Positions 43,291-52,378 of a stretch of 64,000 nucleotides of DNA are shown piece after piece. How positions within the stretch are numbered: the first letter of the stretch is position 1; every line of letters starts with the position of its first letter. Source of the DNA: Flavobacterium aquariorum (GTDB taxonomy: Bacteria > Bacteroidota > Bacteroidia > Flavobacteriales > Flavobacteriaceae). The notes under the pieces were generated by a model. It saw only the letters and a program-made list of their open reading frames with translations. It did no database searches and was not told the DNA's origin. The position numbers were made by a program, and so were the translations under genes. The stretch is from positions 62,001-126,000 of the forward strand of contig NZ_QKXH01000012.1 of assembly GCF_003254745.1 (NCBI RefSeq). Reading direction: 5' to 3'.

Positions 43291-44298
43291 TTAGCCCCCA
43301 ATCTTAATCATGCTTCGATTTTGAGAAAAAAGAAGCGGATTTTGGAATTTAGTATCATCGTCCATTCCGCCACGCATGGCGAATTTGGATTTTATGTTTT
43401 GAAAAATAAGCGGTTCGATTGAATCTCCTGCACGCAAGGTATCGAGCAAAGATGTTTCTGCATTAGAAAACAGACAGTTTTTTAACTTTCCGTCCGCAGT
43501 CAAACGGATACGGTTACAGGTACTGCAAAACGGATTGGTCACCGAACTGATTACCGAAAAACTGCCCTGATAACCATCTATTTTATGGTTTTTAGAAGTA
43601 TCATTCGGTTTGTCTTGGGTGCGTTCTACTTTTTGTTCCGTATAAAAAGCATTGGCTTGCGAAAGGATTTCAGCATAACTGACCAATTTCTCTTTGTTCC
43701 ATTGATTGCCGTCAAAAGGCATAAACTCAATAAACCGAATCTGAATGTTTCGATCTTTGGTCATTTCTATAAAATCAATAATTTCGTTATCATTAAAACC
43801 TTTGATAACGACTACATTCAGTTTTACTTTGAAATTATTTGACTCAAGCAAATCGAGGTTTTCAATCAGTTTCTCAAAATAATTACGGCGAGTAATTTGG
43901 TTGAACTTATCTTTTTTCAAACTGTCGATACTTACATTCAATGTCGTAATTCCAGCTTCTTTAAACGTATTTATGAATTCGTGAACCAGGATTCCGTTGG
44001 TTGTTAAGGTCAGCTCAACGCCCAATTTTCCTAATTGTTCAATAATGTTTTTAGCATCTTTTCGTACCAAAGGCTCACCACCGGTTAATCGGATTTTGTT
44101 TACGCCGAGTTTTACGAAAGTCTTCGCAATGGTAACAATTTCCTCCGCAGTCATCAGATGCGCCCTTGGTGTAAGCGCAATCCCCTCGGCTGGCATACAA
44201 TACGTGCATCTCAAATTACAATGTTCCGTAATCGAAATGCGGAGGTAATTGTGCGCTCTGCCGTGGTTATCCTGCATCGGATTGATTTTATTTTCCAT
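43291..44298 (-). CDS. moaA: GTP 3',8-cyclase MoaA
   Basis: Radical SAM enzyme for the first step of molybdenum cofactor synthesis. The 335-aa protein has the N-terminal SAM cluster motif CNLRCTYC, the LTGGEPL loop, and the C-terminal second cluster CSTCNRIRLTADGKLKNCLF. It acts with MoaC to make cyclic pyranopterin monophosphate. It overlaps the moaCB stop by 11 bases, so the two are translationally coupled; a GTG/ATG choice at 44310 is also open but less likely. Confidence 0.93.
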   Translation of the reverse strand: MENKINPMQDNHGRAHNYLRISITEHCNLRCTYCMPAEGIALTPRAHLMTAEEIVTIAKTFVKLGVNKIRLTGGEPLVRKDAKNIIEQLGKLGVELTLTTNGILVHEFINTFKEAGITTLNVSIDSLKKDKFNQITRRNYFEKLIENLDLLESNNFKVKLNVVVIKGFNDNEIIDFIEMTKDRNIQIRFIEFMPFDGNQWNKEKLVSYAEILSQANAFYTEQKVERTQDKPNDTSKNHKIDGYQGSFSVISSVTNPFCSTCNRIRLTADGKLKNCLFSNAETSLLDTLRAGDSIEPLIFQNIKSKFAMRGGMDDDTKFQNPLLFSQNRSMIKIGG

Positions 44299-45202
44299 GG
44301 TTAAAACCATTTAATATTTTGAATAAATGCAATATGGACGGAAATACGGCATCCATCGATTCGCTGGCACCCGCTGTGGAACCTGGCAACGCCATAATCA
44401 AGGTATCGCCTTTAAAACCGACTACGGATCTAGACAACATTGCATAAGGCGTTCTGTCCTGTCCGTAAGAGCGAATGGCTTCCTCAATTCCCGGAATGCG
44501 TCGGTCGAGCATCGGGATTATGGCTTCGGGAGTGACATCGCGATTAGACAAACCTGTTCCGCCGGTGAGAATAATCAAGTCTTTATTAGCTGAACACAAA
44601 TTATTTATAGTTTCTTGGATATCGGAAACCTCATCTGGAATTACTGAATAACTCGAAACACTTAAACCAAGATTCTTAATTTTTTCCGAAATTACTTTTC
44701 CGGCACGGTCTTCTTTTTTTCCGCAAGCCACACTGTCCGAACAAACGATTACCGCTACCGATAAATCCAATTCTTCCTTAACTCCATAATCGGATTTACC
44801 TCCTTTTTTATGAAGCAGTTTTATGGTCGAAATTTCGACTTGCTTGTCGATGGGTTTTAGCATATCGTACATTGTCAAAGCCACTATCGAAGCGCCGTGC
44901 ATGGCTTCGACCTCAACCCCTGTACGGTAAATCGCTTTTACGGTTACTTTTATCATCACCGAATCTTCGAGCAATTCATATTCAATTCCGGTGAATTCAA
45001 TCGGCATTGGATGACAATCCGGAATCGAATTCGAAGTGTTTTTTACCGCAAACAAACCGGCGGTTCGTGCGACTTCCAATACATCGCCTTTTGGAACTGT
45101 TTTGTTCAAGATGGCCTGCATCGTTGCTGACGAACCTACTTTTACGATTGCTTGGGCTGTAGCCGTGCGTTGTGTTATTATTTTATGAGTGATATCTACC
45201 AT
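44288..45202 (-). CDS. moaCB: Bifunctional MoaC/MoaB fusion
   Basis: A 304-aa fusion. Residues 1 to about 150 are MoaC (cyclic pyranopterin monophosphate synthase): VDITHKIITQRTATAQ, KGDVLEVARTAGLFAVKNTSNSIPDCHPMPI and GVEVEAMHGASIVALTMYDM with the catalytic lysine in IDKQVEI. Residues about 155-304 are MoaB/MogA-like (VAVIVCSDSVACGKKEDRAG, LTGGTGLSNRDVTPEAI), which adenylylates molybdopterin. This fusion is common in Bacteroidota and lets two distant steps be made at equal levels. Confidence 0.92.
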   Translation of the reverse strand: MVDITHKIITQRTATAQAIVKVGSSATMQAILNKTVPKGDVLEVARTAGLFAVKNTSNSIPDCHPMPIEFTGIEYELLEDSVMIKVTVKAIYRTGVEVEAMHGASIVALTMYDMLKPIDKQVEISTIKLLHKKGGKSDYGVKEELDLSVAVIVCSDSVACGKKEDRAGKVISEKIKNLGLSVSSYSVIPDEVSDIQETINNLCSANKDLIILTGGTGLSNRDVTPEAIIPMLDRRIPGIEEAIRSYGQDRTPYAMLSRSVVGFKGDTLIMALPGSTAGASESMDAVFPSILHLFKILNGFNHGK

Positions 45203-45239
45203 TTATTTAGTGACAAGTGATTAGCATTATATATTATTA

Positions 45240-45330
45240 ATTTGGGCGTGTCCCTACGGGTCGGGCTTTCGGCTTTATCTCTCCATTTCACTACGAGGAT
45301 ACCGCCTCTATCCCTCACGCAAATTCACGT
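45240..45330. repeat. Dispersed GGGCG...CTATCCCTC repeat, copy 3 (short)
   Basis: ATTTGGGCGTGTCCCTACGG, GTCGGGCTTTCGGCTTTATC and GCCTCTATCCCTCACGC parallel the ends of copies 1 and 2, with the inner inverted pair missing. It lies inside the Moco cluster between moaE and moaCB. Confidence 0.65.
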
Positions 45331-45402
45331 TTTCAAATCTCCTTCTCGTACCTCTTACAGCCTTCTGCTTTCTAAATTCTGTTTTCTGCCTTCTTCTTTT
45401 TT

Positions 45403-45849
45403 TTAAGTATTCTTCTTCCAAGTGTAGCTTTCGTCTTCAAAAATTTCTTTTCCGAAAATGGCTGTCTTTTCTTTTATTTCTTCGACCAAAAATTCCAAAG
45501 CTTCATACACCACTTTTCGTCTTGGCGCAGAAACAAAAACAAACAGGCATATTTCTCCCGTTTTTACCGTTCCTAGGCTGTGGTAAATATGCAAACAAGA
45601 AAGCTCATATTTGGAAAAAGCCGCTTCCCGAATTTCGTAGAAGGTTTGCTCTGCCATTTCCTCGTAGGCAGTATATTCAATGGCGGTAACTGTTTTTCCT
45701 TCAATCACATCGGCGCGAACCTGGCCCAGAAAAATATTGTGGGCACCAATCGTAGTTTTGCTTTGGTGTTTGGCAATTGAATTTCCTATGAACTCTGATG
45801 TTATTTGCCCCTGAATAAAGGAACTTTTCTTTGGTTTATCTGTTGACAT
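45403..45849 (-). CDS. moaE: Molybdopterin synthase catalytic subunit MoaE
   Basis: A 148-aa MoaE: NIFLGQVRADVIEGKTVTAIEYTAYEEMAE is the conserved opening, HIYHSLGTVKTGEICLFVFVSAPRR the middle, and the C-terminal KEKTAIFGKEIFED carries the active-site lysine. With thiocarboxylated MoaD it puts two sulfurs into precursor Z. It sits 45 bases after moeB. Confidence 0.93.
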   Translation of the reverse strand: MSTDKPKKSSFIQGQITSEFIGNSIAKHQSKTTIGAHNIFLGQVRADVIEGKTVTAIEYTAYEEMAEQTFYEIREAAFSKYELSCLHIYHSLGTVKTGEICLFVFVSAPRRKVVYEALEFLVEEIKEKTAIFGKEIFEDESYTWKKNT

Positions 45850-45894
45850 GCTAATTATTGTATATTTTTTTATTTTTTAAAATTGACATTGCTA

Positions 45895-46947
45895 TTAAAT
45901 CTGATTTTTCAAAGAATCAATTCCTTTTCCCAAATGAAAAACACCAACAAAACCTGATTTTATTAAATAATTCAAAGCGGCCTGACTACGTTGTCCTGTT
46001 TGACAAAACAAAACGATTTCCTGATTTTTGTCCAATTTTTTGCTGTATTCTTCTAATTCGCCCAAAGGAATCCGAACAACACTATCTCCTTTAAAAGCGG
46101 GTGTTTCGTCCAATTCCCGAACGTCAATAACAACAATTCCTAATTGATTACATTTTTCAAAAAAAGATTCTGGACTTAAATCTGTTTCTGTTTTTTTAGT
46201 ATTTAAAAGCAGTGTTCCGTTTATGATTCCTTTTTCAATCATTTTCGGATTTTTTGAGAAATTGATAGTTTGCGTTTGAAAATGCAAAGCATCATAAATC
46301 AATAATTTCCCGGACAATATTTCGCCAATTTCGAGTATTATTTTGAGCACTTCTGTTGCCTGTAATGTTCCAATAGTGTTGGGTAAAATTCCCAAAACCC
46401 CTGAATCAGTGCAATTAGGAGCCGCATTCAATCCTTCCTGCTCCGGAAACAAACAACGATAACTCGGTCCATTTTTATAATTGAATACCGAAACCTGACC
46501 TTCAAACTTATGGATTGAGGCATACACCATCGGAATTCTTTTGGCGACAGCAATATCATTAATCAGGTAACGAACGGCAATCGCATCGGTACAATCGACT
46601 ATGATTTGGTAATCATCTACAATTCGAACCGCATTATTGGCTGTGAAAAACTCTGAAAAAGCATTAACAGTAATCTCAGGATTAAGTTCCAAAATTACTT
46701 TTCTCGCAGTTTCGGCTTTACTGTTGCCACAATCTTTTAATGTGTATAATAATTGTCTGTGCAAATTGGTTTCATCCACCACGTCTCCATCAACAATTCC
46801 GATATTCCCCACTCCTGCCGCGGCCAAATTTTGCAAAACGGGGCAGCCCAAACCACCCGCACCAATTACCAAGACACGAGCGTCCTGCAATTTTTGCTGA
46901 CCTATTTCTCCTATTTCCGGGAGAATTATTTGTCTGGAATATCTCAT
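45895..46947 (-). CDS. moeB: MoeB/ThiF adenylyltransferase with rhodanese domain
   Basis: A 350-aa two-domain protein. Residues 1 to about 240 are an E1-like adenylyltransferase (VLVIGAGGLGCPVLQNLAAAGVG, ATP site; zinc-type cysteines are not all present: SYRCLFPEQ and NCTDSGVLG). Residues about 255-350 are a rhodanese with active-site loop FCQTGQRSQ. It activates the MoaD C-terminus and can supply persulfide sulfur itself. The gap to moaD carries agtttaag repeats. Confidence 0.88.
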   Translation of the reverse strand: MRYSRQIILPEIGEIGQQKLQDARVLVIGAGGLGCPVLQNLAAAGVGNIGIVDGDVVDETNLHRQLLYTLKDCGNSKAETARKVILELNPEITVNAFSEFFTANNAVRIVDDYQIIVDCTDAIAVRYLINDIAVAKRIPMVYASIHKFEGQVSVFNYKNGPSYRCLFPEQEGLNAAPNCTDSGVLGILPNTIGTLQATEVLKIILEIGEILSGKLLIYDALHFQTQTINFSKNPKMIEKGIINGTLLLNTKKTETDLSPESFFEKCNQLGIVVIDVRELDETPAFKGDSVVRIPLGELEEYSKKLDKNQEIVLFCQTGQRSQAALNYLIKSGFVGVFHLGKGIDSLKNQI

Positions 46948-46949
46948 AT

Positions 46950-47015
46950 TGTTTAAAAGTTTAAGAGTTTAAAAGTTTAAGAGTTTAAGGATTGAACCTT
47001 TAAACTTTTTCTTAA
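46950..47015. repeat. AGTTTAAG tandem/inverted repeat
   Basis: Four near-copies of AAGTTTAAGAG followed by inverted CTTTAAACTTTTTCTTAAACC fill the moeB-moaD gap. Similar words form the hairpin behind nrdD at 27532-27576. Confidence 0.55.
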
Positions 47016-47030
47016 ACCTTTAAACAAATT

Positions 47031-47273
47031 TCATCCACCTGCAAACGGTGGTAGAAAAGCAATCACATCCTTGTCTTTTATTTTGGTTTGCAAATCACTC
47101 ATCGTTTGGTTGACCGCAATGGTATAACTTGTGTTATGCATGTTTTGGTAACTGCTTTCAATTTTTGATTTCAATGCCGAAACCGAAATAGTATCTTCAT
47201 CAAAAGTGAATTGCTCCTCTTTCAATTGCGTGATATCTGCGAGTAAACCAAAATATTTTAGTGTTATGGTCAT
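47031..47273 (-). CDS. moaD: Molybdopterin synthase sulfur carrier MoaD
   Basis: An 80-aa ubiquitin-fold protein ending in FLPPFAGG; the C-terminal GG is the thiocarboxylation site. I start at ATG 47273, which overlaps the mobA stop as ATGA (translational coupling). The open frame extends further upstream, but inside mobA. Confidence 0.9.
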   Translation of the reverse strand: MTITLKYFGLLADITQLKEEQFTFDEDTISVSALKSKIESSYQNMHNTSYTIAVNQTMSDLQTKIKDKDVIAFLPPFAGG

Positions 47274-47839
47274 TTGATTAAATTTTGATATTCTTCCTGT
47301 GTATTTATATTTTGCACTTGATTGCTCCATTTTTCAGGAACCTCAATAGTTTGGTGTTTGACATCATCAATCACTTGTTGCAATTTCAACTGGTTTCCTG
47401 CCATGTGCTCGCCAAAAACAATTCGCATCGAGCGGTCGTAAACCCCAATCAGCGGGCACGTTTTATCACCGCTTTTTGTTTGTGTAACCATATACGTTTC
47501 ATCGTGACTTTCTATCAACCATTTCAATAATTCAGTCGAGACCATCGGCACATCAACACTCAAAACCAGATTTATTTTGGTTTTAGACTCTTTTAGTGCT
47601 GTGTAAAGCCCACCCACCGGGCCTTTGTTTGCAATTATATCTTCCACTCTGGAAAAACCCAAAGCGTCAAATTCTTTATTACCAGAGACAATCAAAATAT
47701 TGGAACCTACAATCGGCTTTAACGCATCGCAAATGTGCTTGATGAATGTTTTTCCATTCAAATCCAATAAACCTTTATCGGTTCCCATGCGCTGGCTTTT
47801 TCCTCCGGCCAATACTATTGCTGTGATTTTATTTTCCAT
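47270..47839 (-). CDS. mobA: Molybdenum cofactor guanylyltransferase MobA
   Basis: A 189-aa nucleotidyltransferase: AIVLAGGKSQRMGTDKGLL is the GTP-binding loop, and LVLSVDVPMVS carries the metal-binding aspartate. It attaches GMP to Moco to make the bis-MGD form used by DMSO-reductase-family enzymes such as nitrate reductases. That is an inference that such an enzyme exists in this genome. It lies 3 bases after the modE-like gene. Confidence 0.9.
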   Translation of the reverse strand: MENKITAIVLAGGKSQRMGTDKGLLDLNGKTFIKHICDALKPIVGSNILIVSGNKEFDALGFSRVEDIIANKGPVGGLYTALKESKTKINLVLSVDVPMVSTELLKWLIESHDETYMVTQTKSGDKTCPLIGVYDRSMRIVFGEHMAGNQLKLQQVIDDVKHQTIEVPEKWSNQVQNINTQEEYQNLIK

Positions 47840-47842
47840 ATT

Positions 47843-48172
47843 TTATAAAGAATGCTTTTTAAGTTGCAAATCCAAAAATTCCCAACAGGCGACATTAATT
47901 TTTTCAAAAGACTCAATAAGTGATTTTCCATACGGAGTCACAATAGTGCCACCACCTTTATTGCCCCCCACTTGAGTGGCAATTAAAGGTTCTTTGGAAG
48001 CTTTGTTCGAAGCGTCAATCAGTTTCCATGCTTTTTGATACGAAATATTCATTTCCTTCGCCGCTTTATTGAGTGAACCTGTGGACTCAATCAACTTTAA
48101 CAATTGAATACGCCCCTCGCTAATGAGAATTCCCTCATCGGTTTCAATCCAAATTTTGCTCTTAATTTTCAA
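47843..48172 (-). CDS. ModE-like winged-helix regulator (DNA-binding domain only)
   Basis: A 109-aa protein matching the N-terminal LysR-type winged helix of ModE (RIQLLKLIESTGSLNKAAKEMNISYQKAWKLIDASNK, GGNKGGGTIVTPYG). The C-terminal molbindin domains that sense molybdate are missing, so it either is not molybdate-responsive or relies on a partner. As the first gene of the mobA-moaD-moeB run it is a likely regulator of it. Confidence 0.8.
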   Translation of the reverse strand: MKIKSKIWIETDEGILISEGRIQLLKLIESTGSLNKAAKEMNISYQKAWKLIDASNKASKEPLIATQVGGNKGGGTIVTPYGKSLIESFEKINVACWEFLDLQLKKHSL

Positions 48173-48352
48173 AGCTTGCTTATTTCGTTATACTTTTACA
48201 AATATAACGAAATGAATATTCAAAAAAAATAAAAAAATAGTTTTACTCTGTGTTTTTTGTTATAAAAACAGCAAGATAATTACATCAAAAAACTCATTTA
48301 AAAACAAAAAATAATTATATTCGCTTACCTTTTTAACCACAACTAACTATAA

Positions 48353-49168
48353 ATGAATATGAAACAAGCCACAACTATAGATGAAGTCATTGTGTTTTTG
48401 GATGAAATAATTGAAACGTCAAAACTGGAACAATGTGCTATAGGTTTGTTTACCACTTTATATAGAGAAGTCACATTGCAGATAAAACATGGTATCGAAA
48501 CGGGTTTATTTCAAAATCCAGAACGAATGGGAAAACTCGATGTGATTTTTGCCAATAGGTATTTAAAAGCTTATTATCAGTTTAAAGCTAAAGAAAAATG
48601 CTCAGAATGCTGGGAATTTTCGTTTACGAAAGGAGAAGAATATTGGCCAATTGTAGTACAACATTTACTACTAGGAATCAACGCACATGTCAATTTGGAT
48701 TTAGGAATCGCCTGCGCACAAGTCAGTACTCCTGAAAGCATTTTTGATTTACATTCTGATTATAATAAAATCAATGAAATTTTAAGCAATCTAGTCGAAG
48801 GAGTTGAAAAATGCTTGGTTGAAATCTGGCCAACGCTTACCTATATATTGAAAATATCGGGCAAAATAGACAATTTTTTTATTGATTTTAGCATGAAAAC
48901 CGCTAGAGATGGTGCATGGAAATACGCTACTGAATTTGTCCTTCTACCAGAAAATCAAAGAGAAGCCTCCATACAGGAAAGAGACATCAAGATTACCAAA
49001 ATAGCTCGATTAGTTTCGAATCCAGGTTATTTTGTAAGTAGTATTTTCAAGCTCATTCGATTATTTGAGAAAGGAACTGTTGCTCAAAAAATTATAGATT
49101 TAAGCAAATTAGAATACAACCCAGAAACTAAAACCGTTGTAACTCCTGAATGTGTTTTACAAAATTAG
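48353..49168 (+). CDS. DUF5995 family protein
   Basis: A 271-aa soluble protein with the family pattern ATTIDEVIVFLDEIIE, FANRYLKAYY, and HLLLGINAHVNLDLGIA, where the N-A-H-V-N-L-D motif is characteristic of DUF5995. Function unknown; the conserved histidine and aspartates suggest a metal site by inference. Single gene ending at a terminator. Confidence 0.75.
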   Translation: MNMKQATTIDEVIVFLDEIIETSKLEQCAIGLFTTLYREVTLQIKHGIETGLFQNPERMGKLDVIFANRYLKAYYQFKAKEKCSECWEFSFTKGEEYWPIVVQHLLLGINAHVNLDLGIACAQVSTPESIFDLHSDYNKINEILSNLVEGVEKCLVEIWPTLTYILKISGKIDNFFIDFSMKTARDGAWKYATEFVLLPENQREASIQERDIKITKIARLVSNPGYFVSSIFKLIRLFEKGTVAQKIIDLSKLEYNPETKTVVTPECVLQN

Positions 49169-49178
49169 TATACAATAC

Positions 49179-49219
49179 AAAAAAGCAACCTCCTTATTAA
49201 AGAAGATTGCTTTTTTTTT
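49179..49219. terminator. Terminator between the DUF5995 gene and glgA
   Basis: AAAAAGCAA and TTGCTTTTT arms with extra imperfect pairing (CCTCCTT / AAGAAGA) and a nine-T run, 10 bases after the stop; it also faces the end of glgA. Confidence 0.8.
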
Positions 49220-49233
49220 ACTTTATATTAGTA

Positions 49234-50460
49234 CTAAGCCTGCTCTTTCTCAAACCTGGCAATTACTTCCTGATAGTAATTAAACGTAATTTTTGCGATA
49301 GATTCCCAACTAAATTGTTTCAACACTCGCACTCGACCTGCTTTACCCATGGCGATTGCTAATTCTTCATTATCTAACAATTCATTTACTTTGGCCGCAA
49401 AAGCTTTCTGAAATGCAGTTGGATTCAGCGGATTAAAGTTTGTTCTCGAAACACTTTCCAGCGGAATCAAATAACCCGTTTCTCCTTCTACAATAATCTC
49501 TGGAATTCCACCCACGTGACTACCTACTACAGGTGTTTCACAAGACATGGCTTCGAGATTGATTATTCCAAAAGGTTCGTACAACGACGGACAGGCAAAA
49601 ACCCTGGCGTGGCTGTACAGCACTTTGACTTTTTCGCGTGGCAACATTTCCGAAATCAGGATTACTCCTTTTCGTTTGGTCTTCAACTGGTCAATAAGTG
49701 TTGACGTTTCAAGCGCAATTTCTTCGGTATCGGGAGCTCCGGCGCAAAGCACGATTTGGCAATCTTCATTAAAATATTGGGCCGCTTCTATCAATTGCGA
49801 AATCCCTTTCTGGCGGGTAATTCGACCCACAAAAAGCACGAACGGAATATTTGGATCAATTCCATATTCTCTCAACAAATTATCATCAAAAGTAGGCTTA
49901 TAAAATTCAGGGTCAATTCCGTTATGGATTACGGTAACTTTTTTGGGATCCACGCCATAAGCTTCGACCACATCGGCTTTCATTTGTTCGCTCACGGCTA
50001 TTACTCCATCGGCAGTTTTATAGGCGTTGGTTTCAATCCATCGGGACATAAAATAACCATTCCCCAATTGTTCTACTTTCCATGGACGGTGAGTTTCCAG
50101 ACTATGTGTGGTCAATATCAACGGGACTTGCAACAACTCTCTCGTGAAAATACCTGCCAAATGTGTGTACCAAGTATGGCAATGAACGATATCGGCTTTT
50201 GGAGTCGCCTGAGCCATTTCGACATTTCGGCTTAAATTATGAAACATCTTGATATGTTCATTTTTTGGATCAACCATTTTGGTCAAACAGGAATTTATTC
50301 CTTCCACGTGCATGGAGTCCTTGTTTTCTTTTTGGTCACCAAAACATCGAACTTCGACTTGTGCCAATTTGGCCAATTCATGACTTAAAAAATCAATATG
50401 AACTCCTGCTCCACCATAAATGTTTGGTGGAAATTCGTTGGTGTAAAGCGCTATCTTCAT
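49234..50460 (-). CDS. glgA: GT4-type glycogen synthase
   Basis: A 408-aa GT-B glycosyltransferase: MKIALYTNEFPPNIYGGAGVHI opens the N-domain, HCHTWYTHLAG and VAVSEQMKADV are in the middle, VLFVGRITRQKG and CPSLYEPFGIINLEAMSCETPVV carry the donor site including the E-x7-E motif. The pattern is that of the actinobacterial/corynebacterial type glycogen synthase (TIGR02149), which also makes maltose-1-phosphate in some hosts. Single gene; no other glycogen gene is in the window. Confidence 0.85.
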   Translation of the reverse strand: MKIALYTNEFPPNIYGGAGVHIDFLSHELAKLAQVEVRCFGDQKENKDSMHVEGINSCLTKMVDPKNEHIKMFHNLSRNVEMAQATPKADIVHCHTWYTHLAGIFTRELLQVPLILTTHSLETHRPWKVEQLGNGYFMSRWIETNAYKTADGVIAVSEQMKADVVEAYGVDPKKVTVIHNGIDPEFYKPTFDDNLLREYGIDPNIPFVLFVGRITRQKGISQLIEAAQYFNEDCQIVLCAGAPDTEEIALETSTLIDQLKTKRKGVILISEMLPREKVKVLYSHARVFACPSLYEPFGIINLEAMSCETPVVGSHVGGIPEIIVEGETGYLIPLESVSRTNFNPLNPTAFQKAFAAKVNELLDNEELAIAMGKAGRVRVLKQFSWESIAKITFNYYQEVIARFEKEQA

Positions 50461-50737
50461 ATATGCCCATTGTTTGTTTTATAATTTACAGTAGCTGATA
50501 CAAAACTACATCCATTGCCCCATTTAAGTGCATCAAAATATCAATTTAGTAAAAATACGAAACCGCAATTTAATTCGTACGGAAACCTACCATTATTTTG
50601 AAACATTTTACACCTAAATTCTAAATTATTTAAACTTTCTACAAAAGTCATCATTATTTAATATTGATAATTACTACATTTTAACTAGATTAGCCTAATA
50701 ATACCATTGTCATTTTATTCATCAAAATAACTCAAAT

Positions 50738-51826
50738 ATGAATCAAAATAACTCGAATTTCAACAGTTTCAATTTTGAAAAAATTGCCGATACCATTATT
50801 CGCCTCGGGGTATTATTTTTACTGATTGGTTGGTGCTATGATATTCTGAAGCCCTTTGTTTTAATCATTGTATGGGCCATTGTTATCGCCGTGGCATTGA
50901 GTCCCGTTTATGAAGCGATAGTAAAATTATTCAGGGGCAAAAAGATTTTGGCCACTATTTTTCTGGCGTTGTTATTGATCAGTATATTGGTCATTCCGAG
51001 TATATTGGTGACCCAATCATTATACGAAGAAATCAACAACTTCACTAATTATTATCAAACAAACGGGCATTTAATTCCACCACCTGGAGCAAGTACCAAA
51101 GACTGGCCAACTTTTACAAAACCTATAGTCGAAATTTGGCAAACGGCCTCAGAGGACATTTCCAAAGTAATCATCAAATATTCCGATCAGTTAAAAGTCG
51201 TTGGCGAATGGCTATTGTTTTCCTTGGCTGGAATTGGCAAAGGCATTCTGCAGTTCATTGTTTCCATCATCATTGCAATGGGATTATTGCTGTATTCTGA
51301 TCCCCTAACATCCGTTTCCAAAAGTATTTTCATCAAATTAATAGGCAAAAACGGCGAGCACTACGCTTTAATCACCGTTGCCACGATTCGCAATGTTGTC
51401 AAAGGTTTTTTGGGAGTGGCCTTAATTCAATCAATGATGGTGGGAGTTGGATTTTTCTTAGCAGGAGTTCCCTTTGCAGGGATTTTTACCATAATCTGTC
51501 TTATCCTGGCCATTATACAAGTTGGAATTGGCCCTATTGCCATCCCAGTTGTAATTTATATGTTTTCGGTAACCGACACTACCTCGGCAACTCTACTAGC
51601 CATTTGGATAGGTATCACCTTGATTTCCGACAATATCCTAAAACCGATCTTTCTGGGAAGAGGTAATCCACCGGCTCCAATGCTTGTGATATTCCTTGGC
51701 GCAATTGGAGGTTTCCTATACAACGGATTCATTGGATTATTCCTCGGTGCGGTTATCCTGACCTTGGGCTATAAATTTTTCCTTTCTTGGATAGAAATTA
51801 TAGAAGACGAAATAATAGAGGAATAG
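50738..51826 (+). CDS. AI-2E family transporter
   Basis: A 362-aa membrane protein with eight predicted spans in the family layout: two N-terminal spans, a periplasmic or cytoplasmic helical region (residues 90-150) and five C-terminal spans including PPAPMLVIFLGAIGGFLYNGFIGLFLGAV, the conserved C-terminal motif. Members include AI-2 exporter TqsA and Na+/H+ antiporters, so the substrate is open. Confidence 0.85.
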   Translation: MNQNNSNFNSFNFEKIADTIIRLGVLFLLIGWCYDILKPFVLIIVWAIVIAVALSPVYEAIVKLFRGKKILATIFLALLLISILVIPSILVTQSLYEEINNFTNYYQTNGHLIPPPGASTKDWPTFTKPIVEIWQTASEDISKVIIKYSDQLKVVGEWLLFSLAGIGKGILQFIVSIIIAMGLLLYSDPLTSVSKSIFIKLIGKNGEHYALITVATIRNVVKGFLGVALIQSMMVGVGFFLAGVPFAGIFTIICLILAIIQVGIGPIAIPVVIYMFSVTDTTSATLLAIWIGITLISDNILKPIFLGRGNPPAPMLVIFLGAIGGFLYNGFIGLFLGAVILTLGYKFFLSWIEIIEDEIIEE

Positions 51827-51883
51827 TTTCTAATAAAACACGATTACAACAATTTAGATCCTACCGATAAAAAAACAAGCAGC

Positions 51884-52291
51884 ATGGAAGATCATAATAA
51901 CAAAACTGAAAACACAAAACCAAAGGTGACATGCATTGATCGTATTTTCTTTTTTACAGACAATCCGTAACAGACTATAAAATGGCACGGACAAAACTTA
52001 GAACTTGAAGTTGATGACTATGATTCGACTTTTGAATCCAGAAATAATAACAAACCTGACCTAATAAATGCTCTTCAATAGAGTACTTCAAAAAGGAGAT
52101 TACTATTTCTCTAATCCAAAAAAAGTTTGTGATTAACTATCGAATTCAGAATATTGAAGAACTTGTCAAAAAGTTAGATAAAAAATACCGTGACTATACT
52201 TGATCAAATTAAGACATCTGACTACGGCAAAATTTTTACATATTAGGACCTTGAAGGAAATAATATAGACCTGAAATCCAGTGACAATTAA
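51884..52291 (+). pseudogene. Decayed VOC/glyoxalase-family gene
   Basis: The frame from ATG 51884 reads through IDRIFFFTDNP, a TAA stop, then HGQNLELEVDDYDSTFESR, which is the opening of the VOC-family enzymes. Later fragments lie in other frames: KGDYYFSNPKK, then FVINYRIQNIEELVKKLD, then ILDQIKTSDYGKIF with a TAG, DLEGNNIDLKS and a final TAA at 52291. All follow the order of a ~130-aa glyoxalase/bleomycin-resistance protein, so this is one gene broken by at least two stops and two frameshifts. It explains the 550-base gap between the AI-2E and next VOC genes. Confidence 0.8.
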
Positions 52292-52378
52292 ACAAAAATA
52301 GGTAGAGAAATTAATGTATAAACAGCGGACTTAAAACTTAACAAACTATAAAAGAGTAATCATTAAAAATAGATAACC

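Noticed and set aside
49756..50235. 159-codon plus-strand frame inside glgA
   Set aside because: Antisense shadow of a conserved glycosyltransferase; no independent support.
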